A stretch of DNA of 64,000 nt. Source: Candidatus Methanoplasma cognatum (GTDB lineage Archaea > Thermoplasmatota > Thermoplasmata > Methanomassiliicoccales > Methanomethylophilaceae). Every line of letters begins with the position of its first letter. Positions within the stretch are counted from its first letter, which is position 1. The notes beneath the pieces were generated by a model, which was not told where the DNA came from, ran no database searches, and worked only from the letters and a program-made list of their open reading frames with translations. Position numbers and translations under genes: made by a program. Of this stretch, positions 17,092 through 26,432 are shown one piece after another. Where the stretch lies: positions 124,001 through 188,000 of the forward strand of contig WRLM01000002.1 of the NCBI GenBank assembly GCA_009777615.1, read 5' to 3'.

Positions 17092-17919
17092 TTAAGACCT
17101 TTCCTCAACATCCAGTGAGAAGTGCACAGCCTTCGGGGAATGTGTCAGGGAGCCCAGGGAAACGATGTCCGCACAGCCCGCAAAGTCGGCGGCATTCTCT
17201 TTGGTTATATTGCCGGAGGCCTCGACCAGCACGTTCTCGCTGACCGATCTGGCCCTATTCCTCAGTTCCTTCGTGTCGGAGGGAGACATATGATCGGCCA
17301 TGATGATATCGGCTCCCGCTTTTGCGGCAAGGACGCCGTCATCAATGTTCGACACTTCTATCTCTATTTTAACGCCTTCAGGCACGTCGGATAGAAGACT
17401 CAGAGCGTTTTCGACGCCGCCGCAGGCAACTATGTGGTTGTCTTTGATCATTACCATGTCATAGAGGCCGGATCTGTGGGGCCACCCGCCGCCCAGAGCG
17501 ACGGCCTTCTTCTCAAAATATCTGAACCCCGGAGTGGTCTTCCGAGTCCCGGCTATTCTCATGCATGGGTCCTTCTCTCTGACCATCCTTACGGCGGAAT
17601 CGGTCTCGGTGGCTATCCCGCTCATTCTCATCAGGAAGTTGAGGGCTATCCTTTCCCCGGTCAGTATCCCCCGGAGGGGACCCTCGAGAATCAGGACCTC
17701 GGTGTTCTTCGGTACCCTTTCCCCGTCGGCCGCCGTCTGTGAAGAGGATACGCCGAGCAGTCTGAATATCTCCGCCGCCTCCTCCAGACCGGCGACCACG
17801 GCATCCTCCTCGCATACTATGCGCGCCCTCCCGGGAACGTCTGGGACGAAGATGCCCGTCGTTATGTCTCCGGACCCCACATCCTCTTCCAGGAATGGTC
17901 TGAGGTCCATCTCAGACAT
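17092..17919 (-). CDS. nadC: Nicotinate-nucleotide pyrophosphorylase (quinolinate PRTase)
   Basis: Converts quinolinate and PRPP to nicotinate mononucleotide in NAD synthesis. Motifs: LEEDVGSGDITT, EGPLRGILTGERIALNFLMRMSGIAT, RIAGTRKTTPGFRYFEKKAV and the SGLYDMVMIKDNHI metal-site region, then the VEASGNITKENAADFAG phosphate loop. I place the start at ATG 17919, which overlaps the stop of the upstream gene (ATGTCTGA); a start at 17958 would lie well inside that gene. Confidence 0.94.
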   Translation of the reverse strand: MSEMDLRPFLEEDVGSGDITTGIFVPDVPGRARIVCEEDAVVAGLEEAAEIFRLLGVSSSQTAADGERVPKNTEVLILEGPLRGILTGERIALNFLMRMSGIATETDSAVRMVREKDPCMRIAGTRKTTPGFRYFEKKAVALGGGWPHRSGLYDMVMIKDNHIVACGGVENALSLLSDVPEGVKIEIEVSNIDDGVLAAKAGADIIMADHMSPSDTKELRNRARSVSENVLVEASGNITKENAADFAGCADIVSLGSLTHSPKAVHFSLDVEERS

Positions 17920-19147
17920 CCAGCTCGAATACCTTTCCCAGTTCGGGAAGGATGACATTGTAATCCTGAAGGTCCGGGAGGAAGAGCTCTCTTGTTTCGG
18001 AGTGCATCAAGACTATGTTGTCCGGGTCGCATTTCTTTGCGAACTCCACAAGTTCGTCGTGGCCCGCGTGAGCGGAGAAGTCATACTTCGCGATCTCGCA
18101 TTTGATCTTCACCATCTCTCCGTCGAGGATGATGCTTCCGGTCTCGAGAAGGAGCCTCCCGTTCGTGTCCTCCGCCTGGTAGCCGACAAGGAGTATGGCG
18201 TTCTTCGGATCGTCCTTGAGGGTCCTCAGATACCCAAGCACCGGGCCGCCGTCAAGCATTCCGCCGGTCGTGACGATGATCTGCCCTTTCACAGAGTGTT
18301 TCCTCATGTTCGCGTTCCTCACTTCTCTGAATGTCTTCTTGGCACTTCGCATGGTGCGCGGATCCCTCAGGTATTCCGGATAGCTCAGGAAGAGTTCCGT
18401 GACCGATTTACCCATCCCGTCGACCCACATCTCGTATCCGAGGTCCTTCAGTATGATCATTATCTCCTGCGTCCTGCCGACCGCAAAACACGGGACTATC
18501 ACCGTCCCTCCCCTGTCTATCACTTCGTCAATCTTCGCTATGAACGCGTCGGCCGTCTCATCCCGCGAGGGGTGGTTCCTGCCGCCGTACGTACCTTCGA
18601 TTATCAGGTTCTTGCATTTCACGGGTTTGGCCCCGAAGACAAGCTTCTGGTTCGCGGTGTGCAGGTCGCCGGTGTACACCGTGCTGTTGTCGTATTTGAA
18701 TTCGAACATGGCCGCCCCGGGGACGTGGCCCGCCGAGTGGAGCGTGACATCAGTGTTCCCGAGCTCGATGGTGTCCTTGAACGTGAAAGGCACCACCAGG
18801 TTCAGTGTTCTCTCCACGTCGCCGATGGTGTAAGGTTCGCTATATCCTTCGGCCGTTGCGATCTTGAGACTGTCGTAAAGCATGATCTCCGTTATCTCCG
18901 CAGAGAGCGGGGTCGTGAACACTTCGCATTTATCCCTTCCGCATACGGACGGAACCATGCCGCAGTGGTCCAAATGACAGTGCGTCAGGAACAGGTGGTC
19001 GACCCTTGGCGGCACTAGTGGGTATTCGGGTGGTTTCGTCGGACTCATGCCGTATTCGACAAGCATGGTCTTATTATCGCCTTCTATCGTCATTCCCATG
19101 CGGCCGACCACGTCCGCGCCGCCGAGAAATCTAAATTTCATTATCAT
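17912..19147 (-). CDS. Metallo-beta-lactamase/beta-CASP ribonuclease family protein
   Basis: Two-metal hydrolase of the RNA-processing beta-CASP group. The zinc signature is THCHLDHCG (about residue 57-65), with further ligands in SAGHVPGAAMF and YTGDLH; the beta-CASP part has VPCFAVGRTQEIM, TTGGMLDGGPV and the late FSAHAGHDELVEF histidines. At about 411 residues it is shorter than KH-containing archaeal CPSF1, so an aCPSF2- or RNase-J-like nuclease is most likely. The start ATG 19147 has AAGGAG about ten bases upstream. First gene of a unit with nadC. Confidence 0.88.
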   Translation of the reverse strand: MIMKFRFLGGADVVGRMGMTIEGDNKTMLVEYGMSPTKPPEYPLVPPRVDHLFLTHCHLDHCGMVPSVCGRDKCEVFTTPLSAEITEIMLYDSLKIATAEGYSEPYTIGDVERTLNLVVPFTFKDTIELGNTDVTLHSAGHVPGAAMFEFKYDNSTVYTGDLHTANQKLVFGAKPVKCKNLIIEGTYGGRNHPSRDETADAFIAKIDEVIDRGGTVIVPCFAVGRTQEIMIILKDLGYEMWVDGMGKSVTELFLSYPEYLRDPRTMRSAKKTFREVRNANMRKHSVKGQIIVTTGGMLDGGPVLGYLRTLKDDPKNAILLVGYQAEDTNGRLLLETGSIILDGEMVKIKCEIAKYDFSAHAGHDELVEFAKKCDPDNIVLMHSETRELFLPDLQDYNVILPELGKVFELDV

Positions 19148-19350
19148 TGATGGAGTTCTCCTTTTTTTTGAATGCCTTTTCGGCACGTGTGAAAAGAGAG
19201 CCGCGCCGCGGCATCTCTTCGACAGTGAATAGTGATGCCATTATCCATGGCAGTTTGCACGTAGTAAGGTATTTATCTTGCATATATTTAGTTTCCTAGT
19301 GTGGGTATGTTGGAGAAAAAATCTCCCTATCCATGCGAAAATACTAAAAT

Positions 19351-20838
19351 ATGTATGCTGGTTATGTAGACATGGCAACAGCTTTGAAAGGAGAGAAAAT
19401 CATAGGCGGAGTGGGTATAGCCGCCGTCGTAGTGTTTCTTGTTGCAATGATCATTACGGTCATCACAAAAGATGGTTTCATCTTTGGGAGCGGAAGTTTG
19501 AGCGACCTTTTCCCAGAGGAAATCTTTGCAGTCGGCTGCATATTAGCCGGTGCGATAGGAGCGCTTTTCGGCCTATTGATAACATACAAAAAACCGGAAG
19601 CGAAAGTATTCATAGGCAAGGTCCGCGGACTCCTGATGATCCTGGCTGGCGCCGTGCTCGCCACACTTGGGATAACGAGCATCCTGGAAATAGCGGACGT
19701 AGAACAAATGATCGTCTATCTGCTCATAGCGCTGATAATATTGGCGGCGGCCGCGGACATGTTCTGTGACTGGGTCACCGACCAAAAGATACTCATGGCG
19801 GTCTCTCTGATCCTGACGCTGATCATGGCGCTCACAGGAGTACTGAGTCAGACAGGCGACAATAACATAATGGGATTCGTCTTCGCGGTCTTTGTGGCGG
19901 CATGGGTCGCGATGCTGGCCATGATGAGGTTCGTTCCCGTAGCGGAACCGGTACCCGAAAAATCGGGTAAGAAAGGCAAGAAAGGGAAGGCACAGGAAAA
20001 AGGAGCGAAGAAGAACGCACCGATGCCGAAACCTTATCCTGCAAAGAAAGAGGCCGCTCCGGCGCCCAAAAAAGCAGCGACGGAGAAGCCTGTCTACAAA
20101 GAAGTTCCGAAGAAAGAGGAGCCGAAGAAGAAAGAGGAGCCGAAGAAAGAAGAGCCAAAACCTGCCGCAGAGGCCAAAAAAGAGGAGCCGAAGCTCAAGG
20201 TGATGAGTTCCAGAGAGGCGGCGGCGGCAAGGGACGCCCGCAAAAAAGAAGAGGAACCCGTACCGGAACCTGTGGCGGAACCCGTACCGGAACCTGTGGC
20301 GGAACCCGTTGCAGAACCTGTGACAGAGCCTGTGGCGGAACCAGTTAAGGAACCCGTACCGGAACCTGTGGCGGAACCCACCGTAGAACCTGCGGCAGAG
20401 CCGGCGTCAGAGACCGTTACGGAACCGGTTGCAGAGGCCGAGCCGGAATCCATTGTGCTTGTTGTGCCGGATGATTCGGAAACAGAGACCGAGGAAGCGC
20501 CCGAAGAGTATTACGAGGACTTTGATATCATGGAAGAGACCCCCGACGCACTGCTGAGGAGGGCAACGTGGAATAAAGGACTCAGATGCAGAAGGGACTA
20601 TGGGGAGAACCAGATCCCGATAGCCTTCGTCAAGGCCAAGGTCGCGGTGTATGTGCTGCCGGAGATGGGAGACACATCCATTGACGACAAGCTCAGAGCC
20701 GAGGGATGGACCGTGTTCCGTTATCTGGAAAGCGAGATAACGGACGGCAAGGAGCAGGCGGAGGAGATCAACAAGGCCGTGAAGGAGAATCTCAAAGCGG
20801 AACGCGCCGCAAAGAAGAAGAAAAGCTCCAAGAAATGA
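19351..20838 (+). CDS. Membrane protein with Pro-Glu-rich linker and degenerate Vsr-like domain
   Basis: Three-part protein of 495 residues (or 488 if ATG 19372 is used). Residues 15-195 hold about six membrane segments. Residues 200-390 are low complexity: Lys-rich, then tandem PEPVAEPV-type repeats. The C-terminal 100 residues (LRRATWNKGLRCRRDYGENQ, IPIAFVKAKVAVYVLP, LRAEGWTVFRYLESEI) follow the strand order of Vsr/DUF559 endonuclease folds. The PD of the usual GKPDIAF motif is replaced by IPIAF, so catalysis is doubtful. A cytoplasmic domain tethered to the membrane by a rigid linker is the likely topology. Function unknown. Confidence 0.72.
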   Translation: MYAGYVDMATALKGEKIIGGVGIAAVVVFLVAMIITVITKDGFIFGSGSLSDLFPEEIFAVGCILAGAIGALFGLLITYKKPEAKVFIGKVRGLLMILAGAVLATLGITSILEIADVEQMIVYLLIALIILAAAADMFCDWVTDQKILMAVSLILTLIMALTGVLSQTGDNNIMGFVFAVFVAAWVAMLAMMRFVPVAEPVPEKSGKKGKKGKAQEKGAKKNAPMPKPYPAKKEAAPAPKKAATEKPVYKEVPKKEEPKKKEEPKKEEPKPAAEAKKEEPKLKVMSSREAAAARDARKKEEEPVPEPVAEPVPEPVAEPVAEPVTEPVAEPVKEPVPEPVAEPTVEPAAEPASETVTEPVAEAEPESIVLVVPDDSETETEEAPEEYYEDFDIMEETPDALLRRATWNKGLRCRRDYGENQIPIAFVKAKVAVYVLPEMGDTSIDDKLRAEGWTVFRYLESEITDGKEQAEEINKAVKENLKAERAAKKKKSSKK

Positions 20839-20912
20839 TCCTTTTACCAAACCCTTTAAACCTTTCCATTTTTGCGCAGGTTTTTAAATGCCTATATTGT
20901 TGATGTAGCGGG

Positions 20913-21707
20913 ATGAGGATGGATAACAGCCCTGTTCGCCAAAAAGTGGTAAAGCTGCTTGATATTGACAACGACGTCTACAGCATGAGGATGGCGGCCG
21001 TATTATGCCTCGGACTGTCCGCACTTCTCTGGTGGATACCAATATTCGGTCCGGCTGTCGCCGGCTACGTCTGCGGAAGGAAAACGGGATCGATGGTAAA
21101 AGGAATGATCTGCTCGCTGGTCTGCGGAGCGGTCCTGCTCTTGATCGTCTGGGGTCTCTCCGCGTCCGTTCTGGGTCATGGGGGATACCCTGATGTCCCG
21201 GCGGGTGAGGCGGCCGCTTCCCTGAAGGGGATAGTCGGCGCCACCGCCGCTTATCTTCAGACATTCTTCACCGAAGGGACCTCAAGCATAAACCTTGTGA
21301 ATCTGGGCGTCGTCACGGTGTTCGGAGGGGTAGGAGGCATACTGTCAAGGCAGATACGGAAGGAAACGGCGCATCTGATCGCGATAGGTGCCACGGAAGG
21401 TTCCGCAAGACCCGTCGCCAGGTCCATGCTCCTGTACAGCAGGAACAAGGAACTGGGATTCGAGTCCTTCGACGACTGCATAGCCATGCAGAAGATGACG
21501 ACAAACGAGAACAAGGACACGAAAGCCGAGCGTAAGGAGGAAAAAGGCGGAACGGCAAAGGCGCGGGAAGGAAAGCCCGTGGCTACGACCGTTCAAACAG
21601 TAACGACCACGGTGTCGAACACCGCGCCCCAGGCGCAGAGCGGCAAGGCCGAGAGCCCTTTCTCCGATATTCTGGAGAGGTCGGAACGAAAAAAGGGTAA
21701 TATTTAA
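20913..21707 (+). CDS. Membrane protein of unknown function
   Basis: 264 residues. Three or four membrane segments lie in the first half (MRMAAVLCLGLSALLWWIPI, GPAVAGYVCGRKTGSMVKGM, CSLVCGAVLLLIVWGLSA, VVTVFGGVGGILS); the GPxxAGYxxGR pattern resembles DUF5518-type archaeal membrane proteins. The last 80 residues are charged and Thr-rich, probably cytoplasmic and disordered. An AT-rich stretch 25-30 bases before ATG 20913 suggests a leaderless message; ATG 20919 is an alternative start. Confidence 0.72.
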   Translation: MRMDNSPVRQKVVKLLDIDNDVYSMRMAAVLCLGLSALLWWIPIFGPAVAGYVCGRKTGSMVKGMICSLVCGAVLLLIVWGLSASVLGHGGYPDVPAGEAAASLKGIVGATAAYLQTFFTEGTSSINLVNLGVVTVFGGVGGILSRQIRKETAHLIAIGATEGSARPVARSMLLYSRNKELGFESFDDCIAMQKMTTNENKDTKAERKEEKGGTAKAREGKPVATTVQTVTTTVSNTAPQAQSGKAESPFSDILERSERKKGNI

Positions 21708-21772
21708 GCGCAAATGCGCGCGCTAAAAATATTTTAATATTGTCAGCCGTTGTACTAACAGAGGTAAAAGAT

Positions 21773-22072
21773 TTGTTCTGTTCCGCATGCGGCTCGATGA
21801 TGTTCCCGAAGGAAGAAGTATATGTTTGTAACTCGTGCGGCTTCACCAAAGAGAAAGGAGGCAGGGCGCAGGTTTTCGTGACCGACTCCGAAGACAGAGA
21901 AACGACCGTCATAACCGAGAATATCGCCACTCTTCCGAAGACACGCATAACCTGTCCCGAATGCAACAATTCCGAGGCATACTTCGTGTTAAGACAGACG
22001 CGTTCGGCCGATGAACCGGAGACAAGGATATACAGATGCTGCAAATGCAATCACTCGTGGAGAGAATACTGA
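21773..22072 (+). CDS. tfs: Transcription factor S (TFIIS/RPC11-like)
   Basis: RNA-polymerase cleavage factor that rescues backtracked complexes. Two zinc ribbons are seen: FCSACGSMMFPKEEVYVCNSCG at the N-terminus and CPECNNSEAYFVLRQTRSADEP...CCKCNHSWREY at the C-terminus, the latter including the acidic tip, here as SADEPE, at the place of the catalytic RSxDE loop. The start is TTG 21773: GAGGT at 21761-21765 is spaced correctly and it gives the usual MFCxxCG N-terminus; an upstream TTG at 21740 lies in the TATA box. 99 residues. It opens a run of seven same-strand genes. Confidence 0.93.
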   Translation: MFCSACGSMMFPKEEVYVCNSCGFTKEKGGRAQVFVTDSEDRETTVITENIATLPKTRITCPECNNSEAYFVLRQTRSADEPETRIYRCCKCNHSWREY

Positions 22073-22098
22073 ACCTCAGGATGGATGTTGGTGAGTAA

Positions 22099-22836
22099 AT
22101 GTTCAAGGCAGAAATAAAATCGGAAACCCTCAAGGGACTGGTCAACATCATCTCGACGCTCATAGACGAGGTAAAGTTCACGATCACCCCGGAGGGCATG
22201 ACGCTGAAAGCGGTCGATCCGGCGCACGTCGCTATGATCGAGCTCAGGATAGGGGCGAAGGCTTTCGAGTCATACTCCGCGAACGAGACAGAGATAGGCC
22301 TCGACCTGGACAAGGTCAAAACGGTCCTTAAGCTGGCAGGCCCGGGCGATATCGTCGCGATGGAACAAGACGAGGACAAAGGGAGATTTGTCTTCAGGAT
22401 AAGCAACGTTACGAGATCCATGAACCTGGTGGAGACCTCAAGCATGAACGACCCAAAAGTGCCGCAGCTGACGCTCTCGGCGAACGCGGTGATGCCGGTG
22501 GATCAGCTCCAGAGAGGCATAAAGGCGGCCGAGTCCATATCGGACCACATATCGCTTAGGGCCGGACCGGGGATATTCGAGCTGTCGTGTGAAGGCGACA
22601 CAGATGACGCCAGCCTGAAACTGACTGGTTCCGATCTAGACAGCCTGGAGGCGCCGTCCGAGGTGCAGAGCCTGTTCCCCCTCGACTATTTTTCCAACAT
22701 CCTGAGAGCTATACCCTCGGGAACCAAGGTAAGAGTGGAACTCGATAAGGACTTCCCGGTCAAACTGGTGTTCGAACTGGCCGGAGGAGAGGCCAAAGTG
22801 GTGTATTTCCTGGCACCCAGGATCGAGAGCGACTGA
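22099..22836 (+). CDS. pcn: DNA polymerase sliding clamp PCNA
   Basis: Trimeric ring clamp that tethers replicative polymerase, ligase and FEN1 to DNA. The 245-residue protein has the characteristic FKAEIKSETLKGLVNIISTL start, the LKAVDPAHVAMIELRI element, the interdomain connector (MNDPKVPQLTL) and the C-terminal VVYFLAPRIESD. Follows tfs by 26 bases and precedes transketolase by 18, so co-transcription is likely. Confidence 0.97.
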   Translation: MFKAEIKSETLKGLVNIISTLIDEVKFTITPEGMTLKAVDPAHVAMIELRIGAKAFESYSANETEIGLDLDKVKTVLKLAGPGDIVAMEQDEDKGRFVFRISNVTRSMNLVETSSMNDPKVPQLTLSANAVMPVDQLQRGIKAAESISDHISLRAGPGIFELSCEGDTDDASLKLTGSDLDSLEAPSEVQSLFPLDYFSNILRAIPSGTKVRVELDKDFPVKLVFELAGGEAKVVYFLAPRIESD

Positions 22837-22854
22837 TAAGGATCCGGAGTTGTC

Positions 22855-23679
22855 ATGGTCAGCACAAAAGAGGAGCTGGAGAGTAAGGCCAATATTCTAA
22901 GGCGGGATGTCATAGAGGCCACTTCGAAGGCCGGATCTGGACATCCGGGGGGCTCTCTCTCCTCCGCGGACCTGATGGCCGTGCTTTACTTCAGTGTGAT
23001 GAACCACGATCCCGCTGACCCGGAATGGGAGGACAGGGACCGTTTCATCCTGTCCAAGGGCCACGCCGCGCCGATACTGTACGCCGCGCTGGCCGAATCG
23101 GGGTATTTCCCCAAAGAGGAGCTTCAGACCCTCAGGAAGATAGGCTCCAATCTCCAGGGACACCCCGTAAGAGGAAAGGTGCCCGGAGTGGAGATGTCCA
23201 CGGGCTCTCTGGGCCAGGGACTTAGCATGGCATGCGGCATGGCGCTGGCCGGAAAACTCGACAAGAAAGAATACAAAGTCTTCTGTCTCCTCGGGGACGG
23301 GGAGCTTCAGAGCGGGCAGAACTGGGAGGCCGCGATGCTCGCCCGCCATTATCAGCTTAACAATCTCATAGCGTTCGTGGACCGTAACCAGCTGCAGATC
23401 ACGGGCGGCACGGAATGCACAATGTCTCTGTTCCCCCTGCAGGACAAATGGAGGGCCTTCGGGTGGAACGTCATCATAATAGACGGACACAGTCTGCCCC
23501 AGATACTGGAGGCATGCTCGAAGGCGAAACGTTCGGAGACGAACCCCACGGCGATCATTATGAACACGGTAAAAGGAAAAGGCGTCTCCTTCATGGAGAA
23601 CAACTGCGATTTCCACGGAAAGGCATGCAAGACCGACGAAGAGGACAAAGCGTTAAAGGAACTGGTGTGCAGGGCATGA
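22855..23679 (+). CDS. Transketolase, N-terminal (ThDP-binding) subunit
   Basis: First half of a split transketolase, which moves two-carbon units between sugar phosphates. Residues 20-250 contain KAGSGHPGGSLSSADLMAVLYF, SKGHAAPILYAALAE, GSLGQGLSMACGMAL and the ThDP motif CLLGDGELQSGQNWEAAM...NLIAFVDRNQLQ. In archaea lacking an oxidative pentose path the enzyme supplies erythrose-4-P and pentoses. Stop overlaps the start of the second subunit (ATGA). Confidence 0.95.
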   Translation: MVSTKEELESKANILRRDVIEATSKAGSGHPGGSLSSADLMAVLYFSVMNHDPADPEWEDRDRFILSKGHAAPILYAALAESGYFPKEELQTLRKIGSNLQGHPVRGKVPGVEMSTGSLGQGLSMACGMALAGKLDKKEYKVFCLLGDGELQSGQNWEAAMLARHYQLNNLIAFVDRNQLQITGGTECTMSLFPLQDKWRAFGWNVIIIDGHSLPQILEACSKAKRSETNPTAIIMNTVKGKGVSFMENNCDFHGKACKTDEEDKALKELVCRA

Positions 23680-24632
23680 CCGAAAATAAGCTCGCCCAGA
23701 GGAATTATTACGGGAAGGCGCTGGCCGATCTCGCCGCGACGGATCCCAATGTGGTGGTGCTAGACGCCGACCTTGCCGATTCTACGAAAACATCGGAATT
23801 CAGGAAGGTCGCGCCGGAGAGGTTCATCGAAGTGGGGATAGCGGAGCAGAATATGATCGGCGTCGCGTCGGGACTGGCGGCCTCCGGGAAAACGGTGTTC
23901 GCATCCACGTTCGCCGTGTTCGCCACAGGGAGATGCTGGGAACAGATAAGACTGGCGGTGGCTTACCCGAAGCTCAATGTGAAGATAGTGGCGACCCACT
24001 GCGGAATAAGCGTAGGCGAGGACGGGGCGTCCCACCAGGCGCTCGAGGACATTGCGATAATGAGGGCGCTGCCGAACATGACCGTCATATCTCCCGCCGA
24101 CGCATACGAGACGTACGCGGCGACGATGGAGATAGCCGGATTCTGCGGCCCGGTCTACATGAGGATGGGGCGTTCCGAGTTCCCAGTGATAACGGAGAAG
24201 GATGCCAAGTTCGTCATAGGCAGGGCCGCCGTACTCAGGGAAGGGAACGACGTGACCCTTGTGGGAACGGGGCAGATGGTCTACCACTGCATGGAGGCTT
24301 CCAAAATCCTCTCCGAAGAAGGAATAGATGCGGAAGTGGTCAACATGTCCACGATAAAGCCGCTTGACAAGGTCACCCTGAGAACGTCGCTGCAGAAGAC
24401 AGGCTGTTCGGTGACCGCCGAGGAGCACAGCGTCATCGGAGGGCTGGGATCGGCGGTCGCCGATTTCCTGTCCGCAGAGATGCCGACCCCCCTGGAGATG
24501 GTTGGCACGAAGGATACGTTCGGGGAGTCCGGGACTCCGAGTCAGCTCTTTGAGAAGTACGGATTGACACCGCGTGACATCGCGGAGGCGGCGAAGAGGG
24601 CCGTAGAAAGGAAGAGGGAGTTGGAAGGATGA
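23676..24632 (+). CDS. Transketolase, C-terminal subunit
   Basis: Second half of the split enzyme: pyrimidine-binding domain ([36 protein letters not shown] with the catalytic Glu, [36 protein letters not shown]) and the C-terminal regulatory-type domain ([17 protein letters not shown]). I start it at ATG 23676, overlapping the N-subunit stop; the same frame extends further upstream only as an overlap inside the previous gene. Overlaps the next gene by four bases. Confidence 0.95.
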   Translation: MTENKLAQRNYYGKALADLAATDPNVVVLDADLADSTKTSEFRKVAPERFIEVGIAEQNMIGVASGLAASGKTVFASTFAVFATGRCWEQIRLAVAYPKLNVKIVATHCGISVGEDGASHQALEDIAIMRALPNMTVISPADAYETYAATMEIAGFCGPVYMRMGRSEFPVITEKDAKFVIGRAAVLREGNDVTLVGTGQMVYHCMEASKILSEEGIDAEVVNMSTIKPLDKVTLRTSLQKTGCSVTAEEHSVIGGLGSAVADFLSAEMPTPLEMVGTKDTFGESGTPSQLFEKYGLTPRDIAEAAKRAVERKRELEG

Positions 24633-25276
24633 GGATATTCATTGACACTGCAAACCTTGACATGATAAGAGAGATAAACAGCTGGGGGATCCTGGACGGG
24701 GTCACCACGAATCCGAGCCTGATAGCAAAGGAGAACACCGACACAAGAACGAGGGTCAGAGAGATAGCGGACATAGTGAACGTTCCGATATCGGCGGAGG
24801 CGATGTCCCTCGACGCCGAGGGAATGATAGCGGAGGGCCGCGAGCTCGCTTCCATCCATCCGAACATAAACGTAAAACTTCCCATGTGCATAGACGCCCT
24901 CAAAGCCACTAAGGTGTTATCCGGCGAAGGCATCGACGTTAACATGACGCTGATATTCTCGCCTCAGCAGGCGCTGCTGGCGGCAAAGGCCGGAGCGAGG
25001 TATGTCTCCCCCTTCGTCGGGCGCCTGGATGACATAGGGACGTACGGGTCGGAGGTCCTGGGACAGGTGGTCGACGTTCTTTTCAACTACGGATTTGACA
25101 CGGAAGTGATAGCGGCTAGCATAAGAGGGCCTATGCACGTATTCGAGGCCGCGTCCATGGGATGCGACATTGCCACCATACCTTACAATGTGCTGCTTCA
25201 GATGGTGTCCCACCCCAAGACGGACGAGGGCATACAGAACTTCATAAAGGACTACGAGAAGTCCAAGAAATCGTGA
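24629..25276 (+). CDS. tal: Transaldolase-like (fructose-6-phosphate aldolase/TalC family) protein
   Basis: Class I Schiff-base aldolase of 215 residues. Visible are [29 protein letters not shown] at the N-terminus, the catalytic lysine in INVKLPM (about residue 85) and [15 protein letters not shown]. Short TalC-type members are annotated as transaldolase in methanogens; with the adjacent transketolase it completes non-oxidative pentose interconversion. Confidence 0.93.
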   Translation: MRIFIDTANLDMIREINSWGILDGVTTNPSLIAKENTDTRTRVREIADIVNVPISAEAMSLDAEGMIAEGRELASIHPNINVKLPMCIDALKATKVLSGEGIDVNMTLIFSPQQALLAAKAGARYVSPFVGRLDDIGTYGSEVLGQVVDVLFNYGFDTEVIAASIRGPMHVFEAASMGCDIATIPYNVLLQMVSHPKTDEGIQNFIKDYEKSKKS

Positions 25277-25280
25277 TGAT

Positions 25281-26432
25281 ATGCATGATGCGGTGGTGGT
25301 CGGCGGAGGCCCGGCCGGAACCGTCACAGCCGGCCTTTTGGCGAAGGATCATGACGTTGTCGTCATAGAGGAGCACGCATCATCCGGGCTGCCCATGCAG
25401 TGTGCCGGCCTTCTGACAAAGAACGCCGTCGGTCTGTTCGGCGTCAGACCGGACATTCTCAGCGAGATTACAGGCGCGGACGTTATCTTTCCAGGCGGAG
25501 GGAAGTTAGAGTTAAGGTTCAAAGGCGCCGCAGCGGTGCTAATAGACAGAACGGATCTAGACAGGAAACTGGCACATAATGCAGAGGACAGCGGCGCCGA
25601 CATAAGGTACGGCGTGAAATACCGCGGCAGCAGGGTATCGGAGGATCGTGTTTCCGTATCAACGAACGAAGGGGAGACGGAGTCCAGGCTGCTGGTCGGA
25701 GCCGACGGACACAGCTCCAAAGTGGCCGCATCCCTCGGCGGTAATTTACCAAGAGAATATGTCTACGGTATCGGGGCGGACGCCAAACTAAGATCGGAGC
25801 ACAGTGACATCATGACGTTAAGGATAGGATCGGAGTTCGCGCCTGGGTTCTTCAGCTGGGAGATACCGTTTGGAGATATGGTAAGGGTCGGCCTTTGCGT
25901 AAAGGAAGGAACGGGAAGCACCCCCAATGAATTCCTGAAAAGGCTGCTGAAAGCCTCCGGCATCGACGGCAAAGACGTGGAAACAAAATACTCTGGAAAG
26001 ATACCTCTCGGAGGAAGGCAGAGATCCTACGGGGAGAGGACCCTTCTGATAGGGGACGCCGCGGGGCAGGTCAAACCGGTATCGGGCGGAGGTCTGTATC
26101 CCATATGCAAAGCGGCCCCGATCCTGGCAAGGACCGCAAAGGAAGGTCTTCTGAATGACGACATATCGGCAAAATATCTTTCCGGATATGAAAAAGGATG
26201 GAAAAAAGAGATCGGGAAAGAACTTTCCAGAGGATACAGGATAAGGAAGATATTCACCAAACTGTCAGACAAAGATCTGGACAAAGTGTTCGGAGCGATA
26301 GACAGGAACAATATGAGATCGATCCTCAGCGATATCGACATCGACGACCCGAGCGGCGTGGCGGTTCCCATGCTCAGAGATCCGCGGGTAGGATTAAGGC
26401 TCCTTCCATTCATCATACGGGGGATCCTATGA
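25281..26432 (+). CDS. Geranylgeranyl reductase family flavoprotein
   Basis: FAD enzyme that saturates the isoprenoid chains of archaeal membrane lipids (digeranylgeranylglycerophospholipid reductase type). Residues 5-35 are the Rossmann VVVGGGPAGTVTAGLLA; GLPMQCAGLLT carries the conserved Cys; LIGDAAGQVKPVSGGGLYPI is the second FAD motif (about residue 255). 383 residues is usual. Four bases after the transaldolase; its stop overlaps taw2. Confidence 0.92.
   Translation: MHDAVVVGGGPAGTVTAGLLAKDHDVVVIEEHASSGLPMQCAGLLTKNAVGLFGVRPDILSEITGADVIFPGGGKLELRFKGAAAVLIDRTDLDRKLAHNAEDSGADIRYGVKYRGSRVSEDRVSVSTNEGETESRLLVGADGHSSKVAASLGGNLPREYVYGIGADAKLRSEHSDIMTLRIGSEFAPGFFSWEIPFGDMVRVGLCVKEGTGSTPNEFLKRLLKASGIDGKDVETKYSGKIPLGGRQRSYGERTLLIGDAAGQVKPVSGGGLYPICKAAPILARTAKEGLLNDDISAKYLSGYEKGWKKEIGKELSRGYRIRKIFTKLSDKDLDKVFGAIDRNNMRSILSDIDIDDPSGVAVPMLRDPRVGLRLLPFIIRGIL

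Noticed and set aside
17534-19018. 494-codon plus-strand frame over nadC and the beta-CASP gene
   Set aside because: Spans two conserved opposite-strand genes; no motifs.
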